From positions 4,786,314-4,850,313 of the forward strand of contig NZ_CP036271.1 in NCBI RefSeq assembly GCF_007745175.1: DNA of 64,000 nucleotides, in the 5' to 3' direction. Below, one piece after another: positions 28,298 to 38,989 of this stretch. Below the pieces are notes generated by a model. That model made no database searches. It was not told the DNA's origin and was given only the letters and a program-made list of their open reading frames with translations. This stretch comes from Caulifigura coniformis. GTDB taxonomy: Bacteria > Planctomycetota > Planctomycetia > Planctomycetales > Planctomycetaceae. The first letter of the stretch is position 1; each line of letters starts with the position of its first letter. The translations under genes were made by a program, and so were the position numbers.

Positions 28298-29224
28298 ATG
28301 ACCTCATTGCGTCGCGTCACATTGCTCGCAATCCCGTTACTGCTCTTTGCGGCGTTGCCCGCGGCTGACGACGAACCATCGCCCGATGAAAAGGCGATTC
28401 AGGATGCCGCGGTGAAGTTCGTTGATGCCTACAACGACCAGGACGTTGCCGCGATGGCGGCTTTGTTTGATCCCCAGGGGCGAATCGAAGAAGCGGACGG
28501 GACGATTGTGCAGGGGGGCGAAGCGATTCGGGCCGCGTTCGCGGCAGCCTTCGAGGCAGAGCCGGCGGCCCAGATCAGTCTTGAAATGGATTCACTGACG
28601 ATGCTCACCCCGGAGATTGCGGTGGAGCAGGGGGCAACGGACTTTTTCCCCGATGGCGAGACCATGACTTCGCGGGGGCGCTATCTGGTCGTCCACCAGA
28701 AGAAGGACGGCGCTTGGCGGATGATCTCCGCCCGATCGCTCGAGAAGGAGGTGGTGAGCAACTTCGAGTATCTGCGGCAGCTGGCGTGGCTCTCCGGTGA
28801 CTGGATCGACGAGGACGCAAACGAAACGGTCGAGACGACGTTCCACTGGGATGACGATCGAAATTTCCTGCTCTCGGAGTTTCAGGTGAAGCGCGGAGCC
28901 GAACTGCTTGGCAAAGGGACGCAGAGGCTGGGCTGGGATCCACAGCGGAAAGAGATCCGCGGCTGGATCTTCGATTCCCGGGGTGGCTTCGCGGAATCGC
29001 GATGGGTCGACGTCGGAGATCGATGGACTGTGACCATCAACGGTGTGAACTCAGCCGGGGCGACTCAGTCGGAAATCCGCACGCTCGTTCCGGGAATCGA
29101 CCGTGTTGAAGTCGGCATCATGAATCGAGTCGTCGGTGGTGAGTCGTTGCCGGATCTCCAGTTCATGATGGTCCGTCGTCCCCCAGCGCCCGCATCCAAA
29201 GCGACGGCCCAGACCGCCAGATAG
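28298..29224 (+). CDS. secreted SnoaL/SgcJ-like protein
   Basis: 308 aa with a signal segment (about 5-22) and AAGGAG 7 bases before the ATG. The first half (about 30-150) is a SnoaL/NTF2-like fold in the SgcJ/EcaC style: KFVDAYNDQDVAAMAALFDP then IVQGGEAIRAAFAAAF. The second half (about 160-295) is a beta-rich DUF-type domain with WLSGDWID and RGWIFDSRGG, as seen in planctomycete secreted proteins. No catalytic residue is assignable. It ends 42 bases before the Gly-rich protein gene on the same strand. Confidence 0.72.
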   Translation: MTSLRRVTLLAIPLLLFAALPAADDEPSPDEKAIQDAAVKFVDAYNDQDVAAMAALFDPQGRIEEADGTIVQGGEAIRAAFAAAFEAEPAAQISLEMDSLTMLTPEIAVEQGATDFFPDGETMTSRGRYLVVHQKKDGAWRMISARSLEKEVVSNFEYLRQLAWLSGDWIDEDANETVETTFHWDDDRNFLLSEFQVKRGAELLGKGTQRLGWDPQRKEIRGWIFDSRGGFAESRWVDVGDRWTVTINGVNSAGATQSEIRTLVPGIDRVEVGIMNRVVGGESLPDLQFMMVRRPPAPASKATAQTAR

Positions 29225-29266
29225 TCGTCCTTCACACAAGCCAACTGCTTTCCACGGAGACGTCCA

Positions 29267-31501
29267 ATGACGACTCAAAAACGATTCAGCCTGGTTGCAA
29301 CATTGGTGGGCTGCATCCTGATTGTCGGAGCCGCTGACACCTGGGGCCGGGGCTTCGGTGGCGGCCGCGGAGGTGGAGGAGGAGGCCGCGGCGGTGGCGG
29401 TGGGTTCCGAGGAGGCGGAGGTGGCGGTGGCCGAGCCCCGTCGATGAGCCGCGCTCCATCACGACCAAGTGGGGGAATGGCGAGCCGTCCCAGCGGAGGC
29501 GCTCGGCCGAGTGGCGGTGCGAGACCAGGTGGAAGCCCGAGTCGTTCGCCGGGACTCGCCGGCGGCGCCGGAGGGGGCTCTCGTCCGGGCAACGTTCGCA
29601 TGCCGAACGGTGCAACGCGACCAGGAAATTCGGCGCGACCGCCCGCGAACATCGCAGGGGGCGGCCGGCCTGGCGGAGGTCTGACCCCAGGTGGTGGCAG
29701 ACCACCAATTAATGCCGGCGGACCTGGTGGAATCGGAGGCCGTCCAGGGGTCGGTGGCCCCGGCGGTGTTGGCGGCATCGGAGGTGTCGGTCGGCCTGGT
29801 GGCGTTGGCGGCCCTGGTGGCATTGGCGGCGTCGGTGGCGCAGGCCGGCCCGGTGGCGTTGGCGGCGTCGGAAGTGTTGGACGTCCCGGTGGCGTCGGTG
29901 GTGTTGGAGGCGTCGGACGACCCGGTGGTGTTGGCGGCCCCGGTGGCATCGGCGGCGTTGGCGGTGCGGGCCGACCCGGTGGCGTCGGCGGACCTGGCGG
30001 CGTTGGTCGCCCGGGTGGCCCCGGCTCCGGATTGAGGCCCACAACATTGCCCGGCCTCGGAGTTGGAGCCGGTATCGGCGCCGGCGTTGGCGCAGGTCTC
30101 GGCGATCGCGCGAACTGGAATGACGGCCCCGGTGCGCGACAGGACTTCATGAATGATCGAATCGCGAACCGTCAGGACCGTGCTGCGGGCCTCGAGGACA
30201 GGATGCAGGGCCGGCAGGACAACCGTCAGGCCAATCGCGAAACACGGCAGGGCGATCGGCAGACGAATCGAGGCGATCGGCAGGACAACCGGCAGACAAA
30301 CCGAAATGACCGACAGGACAATCGGCAGCAAAACCGGGACGACTGGTCCGAGAACTTCTGGGACAACGCCCACGATGCGTACCACGACCACTGGCACGAC
30401 GACTTCGGCGACTACTGGGATCACATGTGGGAGTACCATCCCGTTGCCGCAGCGTTCGGAGTCACTGCGTGGGGAGTCAATCGTCTGAGCTATTGGTTCG
30501 GATACGGCGGCGGCTACTACAACCCGTACTACGGCGACAGCGGCAGCTACGGAGGCGGAGGCTACTACGACTATTCGCAGCCTCTGATGACGTACGAACA
30601 GGTGACCATGCCGGTCGAAACAGCGGCCCCCGTGGAAGCAGTCGCGTCTGCAACAGCGACGGCAACCGCGCCGGGTGCTGTTCCCTCAGCCAGCACCGAG
30701 CCAACGCCCCTGACGAAGGCCTACGACGAGGCGCGGCAGGCGTTTTACGAGGGCGACTATCCGCGATCGCTCGAACGGGTCAACGCCGCGCTGGCGATTG
30801 CGCCGAACGACGCAGCGCTGCACGAGTTCAAATCGCTCTCGTTGTTCGCGGCCGGGAAGTACCACGATGCGGCAGCGACCATCCACCCCGTTCTCGCGGT
30901 CGGCCCTGGCTGGGACTGGACGACGTTCATCCGGATGTATCCGAGCGTCGACACCTACACGGCCCAGTTGAGGGCACTCGAATCGGCAGTCGTTTCGAAT
31001 CCCAAGTCGGCCGATCTCCACTTCCTTCTGGCCTACCACTACATCACCTGCAGTTCGACCGCGGAGGCAATCGGACAATTGCAGGAGGTCCTGGAACTTC
31101 AGCCGAAGGACACGGTTTCCCTTCAGCTTCTGCAGATGATCGGTGGTCCGAGTTCGCTGCCGAAGACCTCGTCGTCAGCGGAGCCGCCCAAACCGGCGAC
31201 ACCGGCCGCGGCGACGATTCCGAAGCAGGATCTCGTAGGATCGTGGAAGGCGAAAGGCGCCGGCGATTCGAGCTTCGGCCTCAAGCTCTCCGATGACAGC
31301 ACGTTCGCCTGGACGTACACGGAGAAGGGGAAGGCCAAGTCGATTGAAGGTGTCTTTGCCGTCGAAGAGAACACTCTCGCGCTTCAGCCGGACGCCGGCG
31401 GAGTGATGCTCGCCGAGATCTCGGCTCCGCAGAACGGGAAGTTTCACTTCCAGGTCGTCGGGTCACCCCCGGGCGACAAGGGACTGGACTTTTCGAAGTG
31501 A
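29267..31501 (+). CDS. secreted Gly-rich repeat protein with C-terminal TPR-like region
   Basis: 744 aa in four zones: a signal segment (about 6-24); a Gly/Arg/Pro low-complexity zone (25-265) dominated by GGVGRPGG-type repeats; a polar Asn/Gln/Asp/Arg repeat zone (about 290-365, units like DRQDNRQ) ending in a His/Trp/Asp-rich patch; and a TPR-like helical region (about 480-640) with a short beta domain at the end. Export and an extended, sticky N-terminal part suggest a cell-surface or matrix role. The function is unknown. An intrinsic terminator follows 13 bases after the stop. Confidence 0.8.
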   Translation: MTTQKRFSLVATLVGCILIVGAADTWGRGFGGGRGGGGGGRGGGGGFRGGGGGGGRAPSMSRAPSRPSGGMASRPSGGARPSGGARPGGSPSRSPGLAGGAGGGSRPGNVRMPNGATRPGNSARPPANIAGGGRPGGGLTPGGGRPPINAGGPGGIGGRPGVGGPGGVGGIGGVGRPGGVGGPGGIGGVGGAGRPGGVGGVGSVGRPGGVGGVGGVGRPGGVGGPGGIGGVGGAGRPGGVGGPGGVGRPGGPGSGLRPTTLPGLGVGAGIGAGVGAGLGDRANWNDGPGARQDFMNDRIANRQDRAAGLEDRMQGRQDNRQANRETRQGDRQTNRGDRQDNRQTNRNDRQDNRQQNRDDWSENFWDNAHDAYHDHWHDDFGDYWDHMWEYHPVAAAFGVTAWGVNRLSYWFGYGGGYYNPYYGDSGSYGGGGYYDYSQPLMTYEQVTMPVETAAPVEAVASATATATAPGAVPSASTEPTPLTKAYDEARQAFYEGDYPRSLERVNAALAIAPNDAALHEFKSLSLFAAGKYHDAAATIHPVLAVGPGWDWTTFIRMYPSVDTYTAQLRALESAVVSNPKSADLHFLLAYHYITCSSTAEAIGQLQEVLELQPKDTVSLQLLQMIGGPSSLPKTSSSAEPPKPATPAAATIPKQDLVGSWKAKGAGDSSFGLKLSDDSTFAWTYTEKGKAKSIEGVFAVEENTLALQPDAGGVMLAEISAPQNGKFHFQVVGSPPGDKGLDFSK
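29719..30032 (+). repeat. Gly-Val/Ile-Gly-Gly coding repeat array
   Basis: About 300 bases built from short, imperfect direct repeats of GGYGGYGTYGGHGGY-like sequence, encoding runs such as GGVGGVGRPGG and GGPGGIGGVGG. Synonymous third positions vary between units, so the array is not a very recent expansion. The antisense strand is also open across it, which is a composition artefact. Confidence 0.8.
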
Positions 31502-31514
31502 TTCCGATGGAACG

Positions 31515-31550
31515 AACCTCTCGCCGCCTGACCTGGCGAGAGGTTTCTTT
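31515..31550 (+). terminator. intrinsic terminator after the Gly-rich protein gene
   Basis: AACCTCTCGCC (31515-31525) pairs perfectly with GGCGAGAGGTT (31535-31545) across a 9-base loop, and a T-rich tail (TCTTT) follows. It lies 13 bases past the stop codon at 31501. Confidence 0.85.
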
Positions 31551-31640
31551 GCGTCCTGCGACGAACTCGCTACGGAGGAGTGGCGTTTTTGATTCCGTGA
31601 CTGGGTGAGGGCCGGTCAGAGAATGGGAGTGGAGGCACGC

Positions 31641-32015
31641 ATGCAGCATCTTGATTTCAACTTCGATCCGACGAGTTCCGTCCTCCAACTCCGGCCAACC
31701 TCCGCGCTCTCAGCCGACGATTTCGCGAAGATCGTTGAAGTCGTCGATCCGCACATCGAAGCGACTGGTAGCCTTCGCGGCATCATCATCGAGACGCCTT
31801 CGTTCCCCGGATGGGAGAGCCTGGGGGCGATGATGGCGCATTTCCGATTCGTGCGTGATCACCATCGGAAGGTGAAGAAGATTGCTGTAGTAACGGACTC
31901 CACGTTCGGCGAAATTGCCGAGAAGCTGGCGTCGCACTTCGTGGCCGCCGAGATCCGACACTTTCCGTCGGGAGAGCTGTCACAGGCGAAGGAATGGATT
32001 TTGGCTCCGTCCTGA
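31641..32015 (+). CDS. SpoIIAA-like STAS-related protein
   Basis: 124 aa; the ATG at 31641 has GGAGG 6 bases upstream. It matches the SpoIIAA-like family: an N-terminal strand pair, IIIETPSFPGWESLGAM near 51-67, HFRFVRDHHRKVKKIAVV near 70-87, and the C-terminal HFPSGELSQAKEWI. These proteins share the STAS/CRAL-TRIO-like fold and are of unknown function. It is 27 bases upstream of a SulP transporter that has its own STAS domain, so they may act together. Confidence 0.8.
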   Translation: MQHLDFNFDPTSSVLQLRPTSALSADDFAKIVEVVDPHIEATGSLRGIIIETPSFPGWESLGAMMAHFRFVRDHHRKVKKIAVVTDSTFGEIAEKLASHFVAAEIRHFPSGELSQAKEWILAPS

Positions 32016-33735
32016 GTCGACTGCGAGTGGAACCCAGAAGCCGTGGGCGCGGAGAAATCACCTTCGGGATGGAGTTCGCTGTTTCCAGCCCTCGAGTGGC
32101 TGAGGCAGTACGACCGCGCGTGGCTTCGATTTGACGTGATCGCCGGCTTAACGCTGGCGGCCTACGCCATCCCCGTCTCGATGGCCTATGCGACGCTCGC
32201 CGGCGTGCCGCCACAGCACGGTATCTACTGCTATCTGCTCGGCGGGTTGGCCTACGCCATGTTCGGTTCCAGCCGCCAGTTGGCCATCGGGCCGACGTCA
32301 GCAATCGGCCTCCTGGTCGGGTCGACCGTGGCAGGGATGGCGGACGGTGACGCCACGCGCTGGATTGAGATTGCAGCCCTGACGGCGCTGATGGTGGCCG
32401 TCGTCAGCGCGATCGCATGGCTCCTTCACCTCAGCGGGCTCGTCAGCTTCATCAGCGAAACCGTGCTGCTGGGCTTCAAAGCCGGCGCGGCGCTCACGAT
32501 TGCATCGACTCAGTTGCCCAAGTTGTTCGGCGTTCCGGGCGGGGGTGACAACTTCTTTGAGAGGATCTGGATCCTTCTCGGACAGCTCGGGGAAACAAAC
32601 CTGGCCGTCCTGACATTCGGAATCTGCGCGGTGGCGCTGCTCATCGCCGGAGATCGACTCTTCCCGAGGCGCCCGGTCGCGCTCGTCGTCGTCGCGGCGG
32701 CGACAGTCGTGATGGCGTTAACCTCGCTCGAGGAGGCCGGCGTTCCGACCGTCGGAATGATTCGGCCCGGGCTTCCGGCCCTGCATCTGCCGTCACTTCG
32801 GATGCGCGATGTGGATGGCGTGCTTCCGCTCAGCATCGCCTGCTTTCTGCTCGCGTACATCGAGGGCATCTCGGCCGCCCGGGCGCTCGCCGCTGAGCAC
32901 AACGCCGAGGTCAATCCGCGACAGGAGCTGCTCGCACTGGGGGCTGCCAATCTCGCGGTCGCGTTCGGCCAGGGTTTTCCAGTCGCCGGCGGCCTTTCGC
33001 AATCCGCGGTGAACGACAAGGCCGGCGCAAAGACACCTTTGGCGCTTGTGATCGCGTCTGCAGCTCTGGCCGGTTGCCTGCAGTGTCTCACGAACCTCTT
33101 GCGATCACTGCCGACGGTCGTTCTCGCCGCCATCGTTCTCGTCGCGGTGAAAGGCCTGATTGACCTGCACGGCCTGCGGTTTCTGAGGCAAGTGAGCCGC
33201 CGGGAATTTCGAATTGCGCTGGTTGCCCTGGTCGGCGTTCTTCTGTTTGGAATCCTGAAGGGCGTTCTGCTCGCGGCGATTGTTTCGCTGATCCTCCTAC
33301 TGGCAGGAGCTGCAACTCCCAGCATCGCGTTTCTCGGTCGAATTCCTGGAAGCCGCCGCTTCTCGTCTCTCGAGCGTCATCCGGATAACGAATCGATCCC
33401 CGGCGTCGTGATCGTTCGCCCGGAGTCATCGATCCTGTACTTCAACGCAGATCATGTCCGCCGCGTCATCTGGGATCACGTCGCCGGAATGCCGGATGTG
33501 CGACTGGTGATCTGCGATCTCTCGAACTCGCCGGTCGTCGATGTCGCCGGCGCCAACATGCTGGCTGGACTGCACTCCGAGCTTTCCAGGCGTAACGCCC
33601 GGATCCGGATCGTCGAAGCCCACGCGAAAGTCCGTGATCTGCTTCGGGCCGTCGGCCTGGAAGGGAAGACCGGCTACCTCGGACGCCACCTCAGCATTGA
33701 CCAGGCACTGCTCGAAGAGTCAGCGTTCCACGAAG

Positions 33736-35604
<1,869 letters not shown>

Positions 35605-35613
35605 AGGTCGCCC

Positions 35614-36939
35614 CTAGAAGAAGAGCTTTGCGATGATCAGCCCGGTCGACACGGCGACGATCGTCGCCACGATCCCGGGCAGCATGAATGAGTGATTGAG
35701 GACATACTTGCCAATCCGCGTCGTTCCGCTGCGATCGAAGTTCACCGCCGCGATCAGCGTTCCGTATGTCGGAATGAAAAAGTACCCGTTGACGGCAGGA
35801 AACATCCCCGCGAGTGCCGCTGGTGCGATTCCCAGCGTCACGCCCAGCGGCATCAATGTCTGCGTCGTCGCCGCCTGGCTGTAGAGCAGCATGGACGTCA
35901 GGAACAGCCCCACGGAGAACAGCGCCGGATAAGCCTCCGCCATCCGGGACAGGCCCCCGATGATCACCTCCCGGTTGGCATTGATGAACGTATCACCCAG
36001 CCACGCCAGTCCCAGAATTCCGATCACTGCGGTCAGCCCGGCCTGGCAGGTCTTCGTCTTCACGATCTGATCAACTGGCGCTGTGGTGAATGAAATCATC
36101 AGCGCTGCGACGGTGAACATGATGATAGCAATCGTCATTGGCATCGAGATCACGGACGAGGCATCCGCCGGGCCGACGGTGCGGATGGCCGGAAACAGTC
36201 CACAGCAGACGACGAGACCGACGCCCGCCAGGAACATGTACGCAGAGAGAGCTGCCCTGGGAGGCAGAGACTTCGATGAATCGTCGTCCGTCGATCCCCT
36301 GGGGTCTTCAATCTCACCCGCTGCGACTCGCCGCAGGTATTCCGGATCCTGATCGAGCTCGACTCCGACGCGAGTCTGGATCAACGCCGCGACAATGACA
36401 CCCAACAGCGTCGCCGGCACACAGATCATGAGGATCGTCGGCAGGCCGATCCCTTTGGAGCCGAGGATTGCGATCAATGCTGCGGTTGCGGCCGAGACTG
36501 GGCTGGCTGTGATCGCCTGCTGGGAAGCGATGGTCGCGACCGCAATCGGGCGCTCGGGCCGCACCCGCCCTTTCATCGCGACTTCGTAGATCACCGGCAA
36601 CAACGGGTAGAAGACGTGTCCCGTTCCCGAGAGAAACGTGAAGAGATACGACACCAGCGGCGCCACGATCGTGACGTGACGGGGGCTCTTGCGGATAATC
36701 CGCGACGCAATCTGAACCAGGTAGTCGATTCCCCCGGCCGCTTCCATTGCCGAGGCGGCCATGATGACCGTGAGAATGATCAGCAGCACTTCGCCCGGAA
36801 TGCTGCCCGGCTTCTCGCCGAACAGGAAGACCAGGACGGCCAGCCCGACTCCGCCCCACAGTCCCATTCCGACGCCGCCCGCGCGGGCTCCGATGGCAAT
36901 GGCGGCAAGAAGAACGATCAGCTCAAGCGTTACCGACAT
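35614..36939 (-). CDS. Dcu-type anaerobic C4-dicarboxylate transporter
   Basis: 441 aa with about ten to twelve hydrophobic segments. The N-terminus (LELIVLLAAIAIGARAGGVG) and the FLSGTGHVFYPLLPVIYEVA, ASQQAITASPVSAA and FFIPTYGTLIAAVNFDRSGTTRIG blocks match DcuA/DcuB. These exchangers swap fumarate, aspartate and succinate. It is cotranscribed with aspA (9-base gap), the same pairing as the dcuA-aspA locus of enterobacteria, supporting fumarate supply for respiration or aspartate use as nitrogen source. DcuA versus DcuB cannot be distinguished here. Confidence 0.9.
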   Translation of the reverse strand: MSVTLELIVLLAAIAIGARAGGVGMGLWGGVGLAVLVFLFGEKPGSIPGEVLLIILTVIMAASAMEAAGGIDYLVQIASRIIRKSPRHVTIVAPLVSYLFTFLSGTGHVFYPLLPVIYEVAMKGRVRPERPIAVATIASQQAITASPVSAATAALIAILGSKGIGLPTILMICVPATLLGVIVAALIQTRVGVELDQDPEYLRRVAAGEIEDPRGSTDDDSSKSLPPRAALSAYMFLAGVGLVVCCGLFPAIRTVGPADASSVISMPMTIAIIMFTVAALMISFTTAPVDQIVKTKTCQAGLTAVIGILGLAWLGDTFINANREVIIGGLSRMAEAYPALFSVGLFLTSMLLYSQAATTQTLMPLGVTLGIAPAALAGMFPAVNGYFFIPTYGTLIAAVNFDRSGTTRIGKYVLNHSFMLPGIVATIVAVSTGLIIAKLFF

Positions 36940-37086
36940 TCAGATTGCCCTGGTGTGCAGCCGGACAATGAACAGGTGAACTCGATCTCAACTGCAGGCA
37001 CTGTCAGCTTCGTGAGGTGCCCGCTGCAGTATGCTCGTCGCGAGTCGAGAAAGGCAACGAAATTCCCGCCACTTGCTCAGGCGGCA

Positions 37087-38406
37087 TCAGGGAAAGTTGT
37101 ACTGCACCGTCGCCTGGATGCGATGGGCCTCGCCGAAGTCGCCGTTGTGCACTTCGTTCGACCCATAGAGATACTCGACCCCGAGAGTCGTGTTGTCGAT
37201 CGGCGCCCAGATCACATTGGCGGCCACGTAGTTCGCCAGTTGCGGAGTGTCTCCCGGGTCAGTGCTCTCGCGACGACGGACCGCGACGCTGTAGACACCC
37301 GTACTGCTCAACGTCTCCGTCCAGGCGTGCGTCAAGGCGAGGCATCCCCCCATGTGATCAACAGGTTCGACCTTGCCGGGCGAGGCCAGCCGCAGGTCAG
37401 AACCGCCTCGATACCGACCGAGACCGTTGCCCGCCACGAACTGGCCAATGATCTTGTCATCTTTTGTAGGCTTCAGGATGCCGACGATGTTGATCGCGCA
37501 GCCGAACCGATCCTGCTCGGAACCGGTATCCGGCCGGTAGGCGACATCGCGAAAGAGCCCGGCAACGAACCACTCGTAATACTCGCTCTTGTATTTCAGA
37601 TGAGTCGCGAGGTCAGGAATCGGCTGGGCCGGATCACCGGGGATTGTCGCCGTCACGACGTCGTCAACGGCTGTCGTCGGATTCTCAATTGACGTCGCCC
37701 ACTTCAGATTGTCGGTCAGCTCTTCCGTCCAGCGAAACTGCGCCTGTCGCTGCACAATGAACGCGATCGGACTTTCAAAATCCAGTGTCCGAGGGATGCC
37801 ATCCGGGTCCGTAAAGACGGTCCACGTCTGACCGGCAAGCAGGTGCCCGACCTCGGCATACGCGTGCCGGATTCGCAGTTGGTTCCCATTCGTAAAGAAG
37901 TCCGTTTCGACGAACCCGCGAATCGTTCCCCAGTCGCTTGGGGCCCGAACATCAAGATTGAGCCGCGTGGCCTTGGCCTGCATCAGCGTGTTCTGGCCGT
38001 CCGAACCGTCCACCGGAATGGTCGTCGGCACCCAGCGATCGGGCGTGCCGGCCGGCTGGAAGTCGTGGATGAAGTCCCCCTTGATGTACCCCCCGAACTT
38101 CCACCAGATCTCGGTGCCGGGAATCTGATTCGCCTTGTCGAACTTCGCCGACTCCGGCTTCGCGACGACCCAGTGATCGTGCAATGCAGACGTCAGGGCC
38201 TCAGCGAAACCGGCCTGCTCGACGCCTTCGCTGAAGTCCGTCGGACTCGAATGCGAGTTGGAAGAGAGGCTGTCAGCCCCGGCACCTGTGGAAGCCTGCA
38301 CTTCGGGCACCGGTGAAGGGCGCGGCGGAGCGTCATCGCTGCGCCCGGCGGCGGTGAGGGCACCGACGAAAGCAATCCAGATCGTGAGGACGCGCTTTCG
38401 AATCAT
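37087..38406 (-). CDS. DcaP-like outer-membrane porin
   Basis: 439 aa with a signal segment (about 5-24) and a polar linker with Ser/Pro-rich stretches to about 75. A beta-barrel body follows, starting at WKFGGYIKGDFIHDF and ending in an aromatic C-terminal strand (IQATVQYNFP) typical of outer-membrane proteins. The order resembles DcaP trimeric porins, which pass dicarboxylates. It lies 147 bases upstream of the Dcu-type gene on the same strand, so it plausibly supplies that transporter. A planctomycete outer-membrane location is inferred. Confidence 0.78.
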   Translation of the reverse strand: MIRKRVLTIWIAFVGALTAAGRSDDAPPRPSPVPEVQASTGAGADSLSSNSHSSPTDFSEGVEQAGFAEALTSALHDHWVVAKPESAKFDKANQIPGTEIWWKFGGYIKGDFIHDFQPAGTPDRWVPTTIPVDGSDGQNTLMQAKATRLNLDVRAPSDWGTIRGFVETDFFTNGNQLRIRHAYAEVGHLLAGQTWTVFTDPDGIPRTLDFESPIAFIVQRQAQFRWTEELTDNLKWATSIENPTTAVDDVVTATIPGDPAQPIPDLATHLKYKSEYYEWFVAGLFRDVAYRPDTGSEQDRFGCAINIVGILKPTKDDKIIGQFVAGNGLGRYRGGSDLRLASPGKVEPVDHMGGCLALTHAWTETLSSTGVYSVAVRRRESTDPGDTPQLANYVAANVIWAPIDNTTLGVEYLYGSNEVHNGDFGEAHRIQATVQYNFP

Positions 38407-38989
38407 GACCGTCGCAACAATGCGGAATGCTTGTCAGTGAGATGAAACGCGATTCCAGCAGCCATCGTCTAAAGCTGCAGCGATTCCTCGGCAATGTGAA
38501 GTGGCGTCTGGACCCAGTCGAGCGGCAGGTCTGGCCGATCTTCAACGAGTCCTTCGATTGGAATCGACCGCAAGCCCCGTGCGCACGACCATGGGGACGG
38601 CCGGACAGGCCTCAGGGGGTAGCTCACTTCATCGGCAGTCAGATTCGGGGTCTCGAGGATCACTTCGCGCATGATTTGGCCCAGTTATCCCCTTCGCGGG
38701 CATCGTCATACGTGGATCGAGAGAGATCAAATGCCATGCGACTTGAAGCAGTTTCATGCGGGCGTCAAACGTTTGATGACCCGGTGCAGGATGGCCGGCG
38801 AGGAACCTGACCCGGGCAGACTCGTAGTCGGTGACAAGCCGGTAGTTTTGCAGCCAGAGGCTCGCTCGCTCCATCTTCCGCCGGTTTCAGTGAGTTCGGA
38901 TGCGAGAACCGTCCTGGCCCCGGTGCAGTTGCGGCCTCGTGCAGGCCAAGGCGAGCATCATCGAAACGTGTCCCTGCAGGATCCCAGGT
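38407..38989. other. 583-base junction between chromosomal porin and packaging genes
   Basis: No intact gene is visible. It contains a decayed transposase fragment (see separate entry) and is the stretch where portal and capsid genes would be expected downstream of a terminase. It probably marks one edge of the integrated element or a deletion within it. Confidence 0.5.
38629..38880 (-). pseudogene. possible decayed transposase C-terminus
   Basis: The minus strand encodes RRKMERASLWLQNYRLVTDYE, close to the VERT-x-WL-x-RRL-x-DYE motif that carries the catalytic Glu in IS5/IS4-type transposases. An intact frame continues for about 60 residues but loses the expected family pattern, indicating frameshifts. 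The assignment rests on one motif. Confidence 0.35.

Noticed and set aside
29275-30150. 291-codon Pro-rich collagen-like frame on the minus strand
   Set aside because: Exact antisense of the Gly-rich repeat array; no signal peptide at its start and it ends inside the sense gene's leader.
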